DNA from: Armigeres subalbatus
Taxonomy: Eukaryota; Arthropoda; Insecta; Diptera; Culicidae
Direction: 5' to 3'
Length of the DNA: 64,000 nt
NCBI RefSeq assembly: GCF_024139115.2
Contig: NC_085141.1
Coordinates: 375,936,995 to 376,000,994, forward strand
Below the pieces are notes generated by a model, which was not told the DNA's origin, did not search any database, and saw only the letters and a program-made list of their open reading frames with translations. The position numbers were made by a program, and so were the translations under genes. This document shows, piece by piece, positions 23,641-36,679 of this stretch (position 1 is the stretch's first letter; each line of letters opens with the position of its first letter).

Positions 23641-24842
23641 ACTGTTAGGAATTCCTTCGAAATGTCTGTGGGGATTTGCTCAAAATTTTCTTAAAAGGTT
23701 CCTACTACACTTTCCAACACTACTTCAGGAATTTTCTCGGAAAGTCCTTTAGAAAATTCTCTTAGGAGTTCCATCAGAAAATAGTTCATTCTTTAATAAA
23801 TTTCCGAATGAATATATTTTATGTTTTACTAAAGGAATTTCCCAAAGAGTACCTGAATGGATTATTCTTTCTAAAATAGAAAAATTCTGCAGACATTGTC
23901 ATAGGATTTTACGAAGGAATTCCTAATGAAATTTACTGTAAATGCCTGTAGGAATTAAAAAAAAAGTCATAGTTTCCTCCAGAAATTCTTTCAGAAACTC
24001 CACCAAGTGCTTTGTTGGCATATTTAGGCAAATTTCAGGAAAATATTAGATTTTTTCGGAAACTTAGTTATTTTGAGATCAAAACGACTGAAGTGCATCT
24101 AAATCCTAAATTTGAAATAACTTTTGAAAAAAGTTATTACCAATTTTCTCTATGACACCGAAATCTAATTCTTCACTTAAGGGGTCACGAAAAAGTAAAG
24201 CAGGATTTATTGTTAAAATTTGATTAATCAAAATCAAAGAGTAACAAAATAGTGTTAATTTAAATAACATTTTGAAATCAGGTATTGATTAGTTTCGCCG
24301 GCAATTGACTATTTTGAATGTGCTGTTTGATGATCGACAAACGCAGAATATTGCAATTTGAATCCACTGAAGTCGGTTTTTATACGGGCGATTCCTACCG
24401 TGTGAATCAAACCCCGTTATCCAAAAATCCACGGTAAAATTGATTTTTTCAGCCATTGATTTTTTTCATCCACGCCGGTTCACGCCGCCGCCGCCGATAA
24501 AAGTCAACGGCGCGCCGCCGTGACGCCGCCGCCGCCGGGGCAAAAGTGACCACCACGCCGCCGCCGCCGATGATATGACCGGCGCACAGGTCTACCCACG
24601 ACTGCTTTATCTCCTTCTAACTATGTCATCGCTCTTTAAAATTAAATTAAGTTGAATTGATTAATCCATGCACTTATTCCAAACCTTTTCGGTGTAAAGA
24701 TGTTAAATCCGTGTTCAAGTCATGAGACATTCTCTATTCTGTTAAACTAGCTGATCCGAACTAGTTGCGTGTAGAGACATTATAACATTCACCACAGACA
24801 CATCACACTAATCAAATATTATCTATTTTCTCTCACTTGCAG

Positions 24843-25671
24843 AACCTACTTCAACGGAAACTCTCGACCGTCGCCCTCGGCGCGCCTCAACATGGCTACG
24901 CAACTCAATGCGCAAAACTCGCCCAATAACACTGCCAGATCATCATTTCGATCCCCCGGAAACTCCACAGAATGCCTCCCCTGACGACAGTATTAACGCA
25001 TCACTCAGCACTGTGTGCACAGACCTCGCCAGCATGCCTCACCATGATCAGCAAGAATCTCTCCACTCGCACGAAGACTACAACGAACTCAGCTCCATCA
25101 CGACCCTTCCCGCATCGGAATTGGATCCTCCGACGCAGGAAACCATAACCACTGAGTCCTATCAACAGACTGAACCATCTCCGCCGTCCACCCCACTGCC
25201 CAGTGCCCCCATCACCGAGGAGGATCTCATCCCCTACTTCGTGTCGGCCTCACTCCACGATCGAACGGTAGACCTGCCACCTCCTCCCCCGCTGGAAACG
25301 AACCTGGACAGCCCGACACAGATGAACCGCCCACGGCAAACCGGACGACGTTCCGAGGTGCGACCCCGCGTGGTAGCGATCACAGCCGAACGGGACGCCC
25401 TCACCAACCAGCTGATCATTCGAACCAGCACAAGCCCAAACCAACGAATCGGTAGCAACGGCTCGTCGTCATCATTCCGCCAGCAGCAGCGCCCTAACGC
25501 ACATCACAACCATCGCCAACAATCGGCTCATCACCATCATCAACATCACCACCACCATCACAATCGATACGGCGGGATGGGATCGGAAACGAGTTCCATC
25601 GGTTCGTCGCGGAATCCGAGCCCGGTGTCGCTGCTGTCAACGACCACGTTCAGTTCGATTGCGTCCGAAAG
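24843..25671 (+). CDS. Internal exon of SLC6-like gene: low-complexity cytoplasmic N-terminal region
   Basis: The exon is bounded by an acceptor (polypyrimidine then TTGCAG ending 24842) and a donor (AG before GTATGTG at 25672). Its frame is open from the acceptor, so coding probably continues from an exon outside the window; the first in-frame ATG is at 24908. The protein is hydrophilic and rich in Ser, Thr, Pro, Gln and His, with PPPPP and HHHHQHHHHHHN runs and no membrane segment. It is probably an intrinsically disordered cytoplasmic leader. Its last codon is split AG/G and joins in frame to the exon at 45537, which encodes the transporter core. The link is inferred from splice signals and phase. 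G+C is clearly higher than in the surrounding repeats. Confidence 0.75.
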
Positions 25672-26307
25672 GTATGTGAAAAGTGGTACACAAAACTGTC
25701 CCCATTTTGTAGGTACTTAAGTCCCATAACATTGGTAACTAAGCTGGAAAGTTAGACGCGTTGATAACAAATGTTTCACCTTATAATTGCCTTTAGACAC
25801 GGTACTTTGATATTTTTTTTGTAATGGATTTGCGTCATTTGAAGTAGATTGGACTTTCAACCCTCCTGCCGCTCCTGACTTCGGAGGGGCATGGGAGAGA
25901 CTGATAAAAAAAAACTTTCTGTATGAAATGTTAAAGGCCTATAAAAACAGTCACAGGATTCCGTGCCGATAGTTCGAACGAGCCAGACGTGTGTGCTGTG
26001 TCTCATCGCGGATTGTGCTCGGTAGTGAAAAGGCTATTGTGTGGTGCTCCTACCTACGGATCCAAGGCGATCGCTGTCGGCAAGTGAAGTAGCTGCTTCT
26101 GGCGACGCCAGTGAAGCAGGCTATTGTTACTGCTGCTACCTATAGCAGCAGGGGCAGATAAGTGGCAAAACTTTTTATTGTTCTCCCTTCTGTTTGATAC
26201 AGAGTGGGACTGCTTAGAATTAATCGAATTAGTTTTTTAAGTTTTTTTTTCTAATTTGCTATTAGTTTTAAGTTAGTATAAGCAAAATTATCCTTCCACC
26301 TTGCGGG

Positions 26308-27630
26308 GTGAGAATGGAGGAGGAGACTGGAGAAGGCAATGTGCCTGCTAAAGATGGAGGGCGCACTCGATTGTACCATGCGGCTTCGCCTGGGCCTTGG
26401 GTTGTTTACTTTCGGCAGAAAGTAAAAAGCCTAGATTTTCTCGGCATTAAACGAGATTTGACGCGTCGTTTCCCGAAGCTTGATTTTAGCCAGATCAACA
26501 GGAACAAACTACGCATCACCGCACCTACATACCAGGTGGCGAATGAAATTGCTGGCGACAGGGCGTACAATGTTGAATATATGGTTTATGTCCCCTCGCG
26601 GGAGGTCGAAATTGAAGGTGTGATCAACGCAGCGAGCCTGACTTGCAAGGATGTACTTGCGGGAAAAGGCCGCCTAAAGAATGCAATGGAGTCTACAGTG
26701 GATATTCTGGACTGCAAGGAATTGCATTCAGCAGCTACGGTAGATGGAAAGAAGGTATATTCAAAGTCAGGTTCGCTTCGGGTGACGTTCGCCGGTTCGA
26801 TGCTCCCAAAATATGTTGATATTGAAAACATGCTATTCCCGGTGCGTCTTTTTGTGCCAAGGGTATTTAATTGTACCAATTGCAAACAGCTTGGTCACAC
26901 TGCCGAGTTTTAGGACAACAAACCACGTTGTGGCAAATGTTCTGAAAGGCATCGGGAGGAGTCCTGCCAGCAACAGGCAACAAAATGTGCTTATTGTGGT
27001 TTGAATCCTCCCCATGGTTTGCAGGAATGCCCGGTGTACAAAAAGCGCACCCAAAAAGTGAAGCGCTCGTTGGTACAGCGCTCCAAGCAGTCGTATGCGG
27101 AAATGGTTAAGTCGCAAGACACATCCGCCACAGCCACTGCATCGACTGCTGTTTCAGCCACCGTTCGTGTAAGTGATTATTATGATTCCATATCCATTGA
27201 TGAATTGGACTCTGACGCAGCCAATATGGATGATCCTGCGGAGGTACACGTGCCCGAAAAGAGGAAGCAACCGTCTTCCCCGGGATCGCGCCGCAAGAGA
27301 ACAAAAATCATCCATAAAAGCTTGGCAAAATCTGAAGGTAATGGGGGTTTATTTAAAATCCCGAAGCAACCTGTCCCTACTGCTTCTTTTGATCCTAGTT
27401 GCAGTAAGGCATTCCCGCCATTGCCAAAATCCGATGTTTCGAAGAAACATCCGGCTAGGAGAATCAACGAAAGAAAAAAAGTAATTCGCACTTCTAGTAA
27501 AAGTATTCCGTCCAAGCGAGGATTGATCTCCTTTAAGGACCTTGTGGACCGTTTTTTGAATTTATTCAATATTCCGAATTCATTGAGGCCTATCATTGAC
27601 CTATTTATACATTTATACATATTATTATAA
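26308..27630 (+). pseudogene. I-clade LINE ORF1 (gag-like), one stop
   Basis: ORF1 proteins of this type bind the element's RNA. The frame opens at 26308 and runs to a TAG at 26911-26913, which falls inside the first CCHC zinc knuckle, just after CTNCKQLGH. Past the stop the same frame stays open to 27630, and two more knuckle segments are visible (CGKCSERH and CAYCGLNPPHG). The rest is a basic region with RSKQSYAEMVK. One substitution would therefore account for the break. It ends 56 bp before the first ORF2 ATG at 27687, the usual spacing for a two-ORF LINE. Confidence 0.75.
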
Positions 27631-27686
27631 GTTATCTGAAGCAATTAACTGTTTCATGGCCCTTCTTGCAGGAATTGTAACTTTCG

Positions 27687-30600
27687 ATGGATAATACGGC
27701 CAATACCCAAGATACAATCACTGTGCTGCAGTGGAACTGTCATAGTCTGAAAAATAAATTAGACGTGTTCAAGTTTTTGATTCGCAATTCCGATTGCGAT
27801 ATATTTGCACTCTATGAAACATGGCTTTCTTCTGAAGATGAAATCAACTTCCACGATTTTAATATTATTCGCCAAGATCAGGATGATCATTATGGTGGCG
27901 TTCTTTTGAGGATCAAAAATGCTACTCCTTCTACAAAATTCCCATTCCGACTGTTAATGGCCTAGAGATCGTCGCTTGCCAAATAAATGTAAAGAATAAA
28001 GATCTTTGCATAGCTTCAGTGTACATTCCTCCAAATGCCTCTATTAATCGTCGACATTTTTGGAGCGCAGTCTCCCTCCTATCATCTCCAGTATTGATAT
28101 TGGGTGATATGAACGCACATGGTATTGGTTGGGGCGAAACGTATGACGATTATAGAGCGCCTATTTTCTATGATTTGTGTGACGATTTCAATTTGAATAT
28201 TTTGAACACTGGTGAAGTAACTCGAATAGGACCAAATGGTCAACAAAGCCGTATTGATCTGTCTTTATGTTCAAATTCACTATCATTAGATTGCACGTGG
28301 AAGGTAATTCAAGATCCCCATGGTAGTGACCATATGCCGATAGTCACCACAATTAAGAGTGGCTATCAACAATCTGAGCCAGTTAATGTTCCTTTCGATC
28401 TCACGAAGAACATTGACTGGCAAAATTTGCATCGGCGGTAAAATTGGTATTGAATCAACTGATACTCTTCCACCTTTGGATGAATATCGATTCCTTATTG
28501 AGTTGATTCAAAAAAGCGCACTAGAAGCTCAGAAACGACGCGTTCCAAGTACATCTGTCATCAGAAGACCAGCCACTCCTGGATGGGATGATGAATGTAC
28601 TAAGTTGTATTCTGAGAAATCTGATGCCTTCAAGGCCTTCCGTAAACACTGAAGGTCCGAGCTTTTTGAAGAGTATTTGGGGCTCGAAAGAAAACTCGAA
28701 AATCTTCTCAAGGCAAAAAAACGTAGCTACTGGCGACGGTTTGTCGAGGGACTATCACCAGAAACCTCAATGACAACACTTTGGAAAACGGCTCGCAACA
28801 TGCGGAACCGCATTCCCACCAATGAGAGTGAAGAATACTCCAATCGATGGATATTCAACTTCGCAAAAAGGTCTGCCCAGATTCCGTACCAGCAGAACCG
28901 CTATTTCGAGAATCAGTCACTGATCCCGGTTCTTTGGGTGGACCATTCACAATGCTGGAACTTTCTATGTCTCTTCTTTCATCGAATAACTCTGCTCCGG
29001 GATGCGATAACATCAAATTCAATCTTCTTAAAAACCTCCCAGATATCGCAAAAGACGATTACTTGACCTGTACAACTGTTTCATGGAGTACAACATTGTG
29101 CCACCTGAATGGCGACAGGTCAAAGTAATAGCTATTCAAAAGCCTGGGAAACCAGCGTCTAATCACAATTCATACCGACCGATTGCCATGCTATCATGCA
29201 TGAGAAAATTATTGGAGAAAATGATCCTTTCAAGAGTCGACCATTGGGTCGAAGAAAATGCATTGCTTTCAAATACTCAGTTTGGATTTCGAAAAGGGAA
29301 AGGAACAAACGATTGTCTACCGTTGCTTTCTTCAGATATACAACTGGCCTTTGCGCACAAGGAGCAATTGGCTTCAGTATTCTTGGATATTAAGGGCGCT
29401 TTTGATTCAGTTTCCATAGAAGTACTGTCAGACAATCTGCACAGTAGTGGATTACCTGTTATTTTGAACAATTTCTTGTATAATTTGTTGTCAGAAAAAC
29501 AAATGAATTTCACACTCGGCACTCTGACAACTTCCAGAAATAGCTACATGGGCCTTCCCCAAGGTTCGTGTTTAAGTCCCTTGCTTTATAATTTCTATGT
29601 TAAAGATATTGACAATTGTTTGGAAGGACAATGCACGCTCAGACAACTTGCAGATGATGCCGTGGTCTCTCTAAGAGGTCCATGTGCAGCTGTCTTGCAA
29701 GGACCATTGCAAAGTACCCTGGATAATCTGACTGTTTGGGCCAGACATTTAGGGATCGAGTTTTCACCGCAAAAAACTCAGTTGGTTGTGTTTACTAAGA
29801 AGCGGTACCCAGCTCAACTGAAACTAAAACTGTTGAATGATGACATCAACCAATCTTTATCTTCTAAATACCTTGGGGTCGTGTTTGATTCTAAATGTAC
29901 TTGGAAACTCCATTTTGAGTATTTGATACAAAAATACCGGAAAAGGATCCATTTTCTACGTTCTATCTCCGGAACATGGTGGGGTGCTCACCCGGAAGAC
30001 CTCATCAAACTCTATAGAACGACTATTCTCTCTGTTTTAGAGTATGGCTCCTTCTACTTCCTCTCAGCAGCTGATTGCCACCTGATCAAATTGGAACGAA
30101 TTCAGTATAGTTGTTTGCGTATTGCCCTTGGCTGCATGCATGCAACTCATTACATGAGCCTGGAGGTGCTTGCTGGAGTCACTCCTTTAAAACACCGTTA
30201 CTGGGAGGCTCTCACTTACTCGTCAAATGTGGAACAAGTAACACACTTGTCTTTGATAACTTGAACTTCGATAAAATGCTTGAACTGACTTGTCGTTCAA
30301 GATTCCTTAGAGTCAATCTCAACTACATCTCTTCAGATCTTTTTCTTCCGTGTTGTAATCCACCTCGAGTTCACTTCACCAACAACAGTTCCTCAATTGA
30401 ATACGATCTGTCCATGAAACACGCTATTCATGGAATACCACATCATCTTCGACAAATATCTATTCCCTCCTTTTTTCAGAAAAATATGAACATATCAATT
30501 GCAATAACAGATATTTCACTGATGGTTCTCGCATCAACGGATCCACTGGCTTCGGTGTCTTCAATGTAAATTCAACCACCTTCCGAAAACTTCAGGAACC

Positions 30601-31359
30601 GTGTTCGGTTTATGTTGCTGAGCTGGCAGCAATTAACTTCGCTTTGGGGATAATTTCCAATCAGCCCGTAGACCATTATTTCATCTTCTCGGATAGTCTT
30701 AGTTCTATCGAGGCACTCCGGTCGATGAAACCTGTTAAGCACGCATCTTACTTTCTTACAAACATAAGAGAGCAGATGCGTGTTTTGGTCGAAAGATCAT
30801 TCAAGATTACCTTTGTTTGGGTCCCATCTCACTGCTCAATCTACGGCAATGAGAAGGCAGACTCGCTGGCAAAGGTGGGCGCACAGGAAGGTGAAGTTTA
30901 TGATAGACAATACTCGAGCAACGAGTTTTTCCCATTAGTCCGTCAGAGTACTCTTCAAAGATGGCAAAAAATTGGACACACAACAAACTTGGACGGTGGC
31001 TATTTTCCATAGTTCCAAAAGTTTCTGGGCGAGCGTGGTTCAGAGGTGAGGACTTAAGTCGAGGCTTCATTCGCGTGATGTCGAGACTTATGTCTAATCA
31101 CTATTCACCAAACGCACATCTGTACAGAATAAACCTTGTCGATAGCAACTTATGTAGGTGCGGAGCCGGTTATGATGACATCGATCACGTAGTTTGGTCC
31201 TGCTCGGAAAATGACGCCTCCAGAGAGCAATTATTGGATACCCTTGTGGCCCGAGGTAAACAACCCTTCAGGGAAGTTCGCGGTGTTTTGGGAGATCGTG
31301 ATGTTGTCTATATGCAGGCCATTTATAGTTTTCTTTGTGCTTCTGACATCAAAATCTAA
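27687..31359 (+). pseudogene. I-clade LINE ORF2: endonuclease, RT, RNase H; frameshifted
   Basis: The APE-type endonuclease begins near 27717 (LQWNCHSLKNK) and includes LILGDMNAHG (~28100) and GSDHMPIV (~28323). Reverse transcriptase motifs follow in the longest intact piece (29083-30264): SVFLDIKGAFDS, LPQGSCLSPLLYN and LADDAVVSL, a variant of the usual F/YADD. RNase H is visible at 30500-30950 (FSDSLSSIEAL, VWVPSHCSIYGNEKADSLA). A zinc-knuckle-like CRCGAG...HVVWSC lies near 31160. Frame breaks occur at about 27960, 28440, 28650, 28900, 29070, 30240, 30600 and 31010. The protein would nick DNA and copy the element RNA in the nucleus; this copy cannot make it. Confidence 0.8.
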
Positions 31360-32032
31360 CATTTTGTTTTTTTCTTTCTATAAAGTTTTTTTTTTGGTCT
31401 GTCTCTGCCTTTTTGTTCCGTAGAGCCCCATAGCCTTTGCCATCGGGAAGATGCTCCCAGGCGAACCATTCATGGAGTACGACGACACGCCACATCGTCA
31501 CTGACGCCAAATGCCCGGATGAGAAGCTGAAATTTCCTGATCCCAAATCCTAAGCCCCGTCCATCCTTAAACATTGTTAACTAACCTCGAGTCACCACGA
31601 GTACGCTGGCTTCTACCCCCCTCTTACTAACCGTATAATAAAATGATATTGATTGTATATATCACAAAGAACAATGGCTCCGTAAAGTGTTATACACGCC
31701 TGAGCCTACCAAATAAACGGAATTTGAAAAAAAAATACAGTCACCCATCTCCGGATGTTTTAAGATCTGCGCTCACTCAAGCAGAATTCTGGATTTTTGG
31801 ATATACTTTCAGGTTCTCTTTTCGAAATTCATTCAGGAAAACTTTAGAATATTCCCTCAAGAATTCTTTTGAACACTCTTTTAGTAATTCCTTAGCAAAA
31901 TCCTCCGGAAATTCCTCTCCTTATTAAAAAAAAATCTTCGGAAGTTCCTTAAGATTTCCTTCATTATTATAACCCTGCATTCTTAAGGAAATTATACACT
32001 GCCAAAAATATCTATATAAGAATATAAGATAT

Positions 32033-33081
32033 AGGGTAAATCACTACTTGGGCCTATGGACCCGGTTCCCGGCTCACTACACAGAAAACTAATGATTTAT
32101 ACTGTTTGGAAGCCGTAGGTTTATGATTGATAATTTTTAAAGTCTCCCATTTATTTTCACAATATTCAATATCTTCAATCACTTGTTTTACTCCTAATTG
32201 ATCCAATTGTAGAAAATAAAAATGTAGATTTCAAAATCTCACTCTCGGATGCCACACCACTGAGCCGGAGTGATTCTTTCCACTTTTACAAAACGGTATC
32301 ATCAAATAAACACCTACCTGAAAATCGTCACAGTGCTCGATACAACAATTGCTTGAAGCTGTTAATCACCACACCATAATTCTAAACACACGCGCTTCAA
32401 TCTAATCACTAGAACGTATCACTAGAACTTATATAAACATAATTAGAATACATTTAAAATGTATTCTCAAACCGAACAAAAATCACCTCGGCCCAAAAAC
32501 TTCTAGCCGCACCGTGCTGCCAAAATGCCAGAAGAATGAAAATGATCCTTCATCGTTGATAGGAAAACTGTTTAATATGTTGACGCTATCATGTTATTTA
32601 TAATTTTCTCGATTTCAAAAAGTTAAAAAAAAATTTTGTTTTTAAGTATTTGGAAAAAATTGGATGAGTAAATATATCTTCTCAACCAAATAAAAATGAT
32701 TATGAATGATACCATCTGGCATCTTGTTGTCGTGGAACGTGCATATTTTTGTTTACGTCGCATTTTCTACCGTCCCGAGAGAGAATGAGAGAGAAATGTT
32801 GAGAGATTGAGTGAAATTTTGCTTAGGCCGGGAAATGGTTTTTGTGATATGCCGAATGGAAATCGCTATGACTGAAATGAGTGCTGCACCTCGTTAATTT
32901 AAATCAAATAAAAGCTTTCTTGAACGATATTTAGCACGAATAGCTATTTTTTAAGCAGAAGTGAACCCCAATGCAGTATTATACAGCCCACAAAATTCAG
33001 GAAAAGTTGCTTCCTGTCATAAATATCAATTGAATAATGCAGTCGTACGCATGTTAGACCGGGAATGGGGTAAGAAACCCT
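32033..33081 (-). mobile_element. 1.05-kb interspersed repeat, copy 2 (inverted)
   Basis: Reverse complement of 7833-8884 with the same endpoints: AGGGTAAATCACTACTTGGG at the left and AAGAAACCCT at the right. Similarity is high throughout by eye. A 5'-truncated RTE-like LINE sits 65 bp to its right. Confidence 0.75.
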
Positions 33082-33146
33082 ATGTATCGCCGTTATAAAT
33101 TTTTGCAAAAGCTCCACCCTAATATAATCGATAAAGAACCAAACAT

Positions 33147-36127
33147 CGATATAATCGGCAAAGACCTAGGCGACGAATACAGGATCACGATTGGAAGCTT
33201 GGAACATGGAATTGCAAGTCGCTAGGTTTCGTAGGTTGCGACAGGATGATCTACGATGAATTACATCCCCGCAACTTCGACGTCGTGGCGCTGCAGGAGA
33301 TTTGCTGGACAGGACAGAAAGTGTGGAAAAGCGGGCATCGAGCGGCTACCTTCTACCAAAGCTGTGGCACCACCAACGAGCTGGGAACCGGCTTCATAGT
33401 GCTGGGTAAGATGCGCCAACGCGTGATTGGGTGGCAGCCAATCAACGCAAGGATGTGCAAGCTGAGGATTAAAGGCCGTTTCTTCAACTATAGCATCATC
33501 AACGTGCACTGCCCACACGAAGGGAGACCCGACGACGAGAAAGAAGCGTTCTACGCACAGCTGGAGCAGACATACGATGGATGCCCACTGCGGGACGTTA
33601 AAATCGTCATCGGTGACATGAACGCACAGGTAGGAAGGAGGAAATGTATAGACCGGTCATCGGACCGGATAGTCTGCACACCGTATCGAATGACAACGGC
33701 CAACGATGCATAAACTTCGCAGCCTCCCGCGGAATGGTAGTCCGAAGCACCTTCTTTCCCCGCAAAAATATCCACAAGGCCACATGGAGATCACCCTAAC
33801 CAAGAAACGGAAAACCAAATCGACCACGTTCTAATCGACGGTAAATTCTTCCCCGACATCACTAACGTCCGCACTTACCGCAGTGCGAATATTGAATCCG
33901 ACCACTACCTCGTTGCAGTATGCCTGCGCTCAAAACTCTCGACGGTGTACAACACGCGTCGAAGTCGGACGCCGCAACTTAACATTGGGCGGCTACAAGA
34001 TGGTAGACTAGCCCAAGAATACGCGCAGCAGCTGGAAGTGGCACTTCCAACGGAAGAGCAGCTAGGCGCAGCGTCTCTTGAAGATGGCTGGAGAGATATT
34101 CGATCCGCCATTGGTAGCACCGCAACCGCTGCACTTGGCACGGTGCCCCCGGATCAGAGAAACGACTGGTATGACGGCGAATGTGAGCAGTTAGTGGAAG
34201 AGAAGAATGCAGCATGGGCGAGATTGCTGCAACACCGCACGAGGGCGAACGAGGCACGATATAAACAGGCGCGGAACAGACAAAACTCGATTTTCCGGAG
34301 GAAAAAGCGCCAGCAGGAAGATCGAGACCGTGAAGAAACGGAGCAACTGTACCGCGCTAATAACACACGAAAGTTCTATGAGAAGTTAAACCGTTCACGT
34401 AAGGGCCACGTGCCACAGCCTGATATGTGTAAGGACATAAACGGGAACCTTCTTACAAACGAGCGTGAGGTGATCCAAAGGTGGCGGCAGCACTACGAAG
34501 AACACCTGAATGGCGATGTGGCAGACGAAGATGGCGGTATGGTGATGGACCTGGGAGAACGCGCGCAGGACATAATTCTACCGGCTCCGGATCTCCAGGA
34601 AATCCAGGAGGAGATTGGCCGGCTGAAGAACAACAAAGCCCCTGGGGTTGACCAACTACCAGGAGAGCTATTTAAACACGGTGGTGAGGCACTGGCTAGA
34701 GCGCTGCACTGGGTCATTACCAAGATTTGGGAGGAGGAAGTTTTGCCGCAGAAGTGGATGGAAGGTGTCGTGTGTCCCATCTACAAAAGGGCGATAAGCT
34801 GGATTGTAGCAACTACCGCGCAATCACATTACTGAACGCAGCCTACAAGGTACTTGTCCAAATTTAATGCCGTCGACTTGCACCAACTGCAAGAGAGTTC
34901 GTGGGGCAGTACCAGGCGGGTTTTATGGGCGAACGCTCCACCACGGACCAGGTGTTCGCCATTCGTCAAGTACTGCAGAAATGCCGCGAATACAACGTGC
35001 CCACACATCATCTATTCATCGACTTCAAAGCCGCATATGATACAATCGATCAGGACCAGCTATGGCAGCTAATGCACGAACACGGTTTTCCGGATAAACT
35101 GACACGGTTGATCAAAGCGACGATGGATCGGGTGATGTGCGTAGTTCGAGTTTCAGGGGCATTCTCGAGTCCCTTCGAAACCCGCAGAGGGTTACGGCAA
35201 GGTGATGGTCTTTCGTGTTTGCTATTCAACATCGCTTTGGAAGGGGTAATACGAAGAGCAGGGATTAACACGAGTGGTACAATTTTCAATAAGTCCGTCC
35301 AGCTATTTGGTTTCGCCGACGACATAGATATTATGGCACGTAACTTTGAGAAGATGGAGGAAGCCTTCATCAGACTGAAGAGGGAAGCTAAGCGGATCGG
35401 ACTAGTCATCAACACGTCGAAGACGAAGTACATGATAGGAAGAGGTTCAAGAGAAGACAATGTGAGCCGCGAGTTTGCATCGGTGGTGACGAAATCGAGG
35501 TGGTAGAAGAATTTGTGTACTTGGGCTCACTGGTGACTGCCGAAAATGACACCAGCAGAGAAATTCGGAGACGCATAGTGGCTGGAAATCGTACGTACTT
35601 TGGACTCCGCAAGACGCTCCAATCGAATAGAGTTCGCCGCCGTACCAAACTGACAATCTACAAAACGCTAATTAGACCGGTAGTCCTCTACGGACACGAG
35701 ACCTGGACGATGCTCGTGGAGGACCAACGCGCACTTGGAGTTTTCGAAAGGAAAGTGCTGCGTACTATCTATGGTGGGGTGCAGATGGCGGACGGTACGT
35801 GGAGGAGGCGAATGAACCACGAATTGCATCAGCTGTTGGGAGAACCATCCATCGTTCACACCGCGAAAATCGGACGACTGCGATGGGCCGGGCACGTAGC
35901 CAGAATGTCGGACAGTAACCCGGTAAAATGGTTCTCGACAACGATCCGACGGGCACAAGAAGGCGAGGTGCGCAGCGGGCAAGGTGGATCGATCAGGTGG
36001 AAGATGACTTGCGGACCCTCCGTAGACTGCGTGGTTGGCGACGTGTAGCCATGGACCGAGCCGAATGGAGAAGACTCTTATATACCGCACAGGCCACTTC
36101 GGCCTTAGTCTGATTAAATAAATAAAA
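33147..36127 (+). mobile_element. RTE-like LINE, copy 1 (5' truncated)
   Basis: A 2.98-kb insertion flanked by the 14-bp direct repeat AAAGAACCAAACAT (33133-33146 and 36128-36141). It lacks the ~300-bp leader seen in copy 2 and ends with an AT-rich tail after the stop. A single endonuclease-RT protein with a very short 3' UTR and simple tail is the RTE-type layout. Copy 1 keeps 27 bp, encoding a segment with GMVVRSTFFPR, that copy 2 lacks. Confidence 0.9.
33190..36113 (+). pseudogene. RTE-like endonuclease-reverse transcriptase, broken (copy 1)
   Basis: The endonuclease starts near 33190 and has VALQEICWTGQ (~33275) and VIGDMNAQVG (~33610). RT motifs are LFIDFKAAYDTID (~35010), RRGLRQGDGLSCLLFN (~35185) and FGFADDIDIM (~35310). 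A C-terminal tail with GRLRWAGHVARMSD (~35870) follows. Breaks relative to copy 2 are a lost base near 33636 and an extra C near 33796. Breaks are also seen near 34850, 35470 and 35925. A further -1 break near 34789, after the CPIYK codons, is shared with copy 2. The enzyme family nicks DNA and reverse transcribes its own RNA at the cut. Confidence 0.85.
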
Positions 36128-36679
36128 AAAGAACCAAACATAAATTAAATTATTGCTTATTCGAGTCAACACATAAAGTTTATTTAGATATATATTTTAT
36201 TAGTAGTTCGCGTGGAGAATGATTATGTGTGCGCTGATATACATCATAAGTTAAATCTATGGATTTTTGCCAATAAATATGTGTGGATTTTTAGTACTGT
36301 AGAAGGAATTTTCGAAGGAACTTGAGTAGGAGCTCCTAACGGATTTCCCAACTAAATTCCTAAATTGCTTCGAAAATTCCTTCGGAAATTTTTCCAGGAA
36401 TTTCGTCTGAATATCTTTAGGCATTCCTTCCAAATCGCCAAAACGATTTTTTGCCAATAGATTGTAGCAAGAACCCAAAGCACAATACATTTTCAATTAT
36501 TTGGTTATATTGGTACCAAGGCTTTTGCAATAATTCCATCATCGGCATATACTCAATCCAGTTCAAAAAGCATATGCGTATTACATGATGCCAGTTTTCT
36601 CGAATACGAGATGTTCAAGGTACTTCAAATAAAAATTGTAGTAATTGTTGAATTCATATAAACTCAAAGGACCCACTGT

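Larger units (their letters stand above)
18473..24594. mobile_element. 6.1-kb hAT-like composite with GCC-rich ends
   Basis: The outer ends TAGACCTGTGCGCC and GGCGCACAGGTCTA are perfect inverted repeats flanked by the exact 8-bp direct repeat CCCACGAC (18465-18472 and 24595-24602), the hAT target length. Just inside each end is a block of GCC repeats (18480-18575, 24475-24580). Between them lie two foldback MITEs, thousands of bases of degenerate GAATTCC-type repeat and an old RTE-like fragment, but no transposase. It is therefore a large non-autonomous element or a small one swollen by later insertions. Its right end is only 248 bp before the SLC6-like exon at 24843. Confidence 0.85.
25955..31736 (+). 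mobile_element. Near full-length I-clade LINE
   Basis: A 5.78-kb insertion flanked by ACAGTCAC (25947-25954 and 31737-31744) and ending in an A-rich tail. It has a 5' leader, a gag-like ORF1, and an ORF2 with endonuclease, reverse transcriptase, RNase H and a terminal zinc motif. RNase H with this order is the hallmark of the I clade. The ORFs carry several frameshifts and stops, so this copy is dead although its ends are intact. It lies 283 bp past an SLC6-like exon, in the same orientation as the gene. Confidence 0.8.

Noticed and set aside
24892..25000. ATG at 24892 as the start of the exon's protein
   Set aside because: That frame meets a stop within about 35 codons. The frame opened by the acceptor and containing the ATG at 24908 runs through to the donor.
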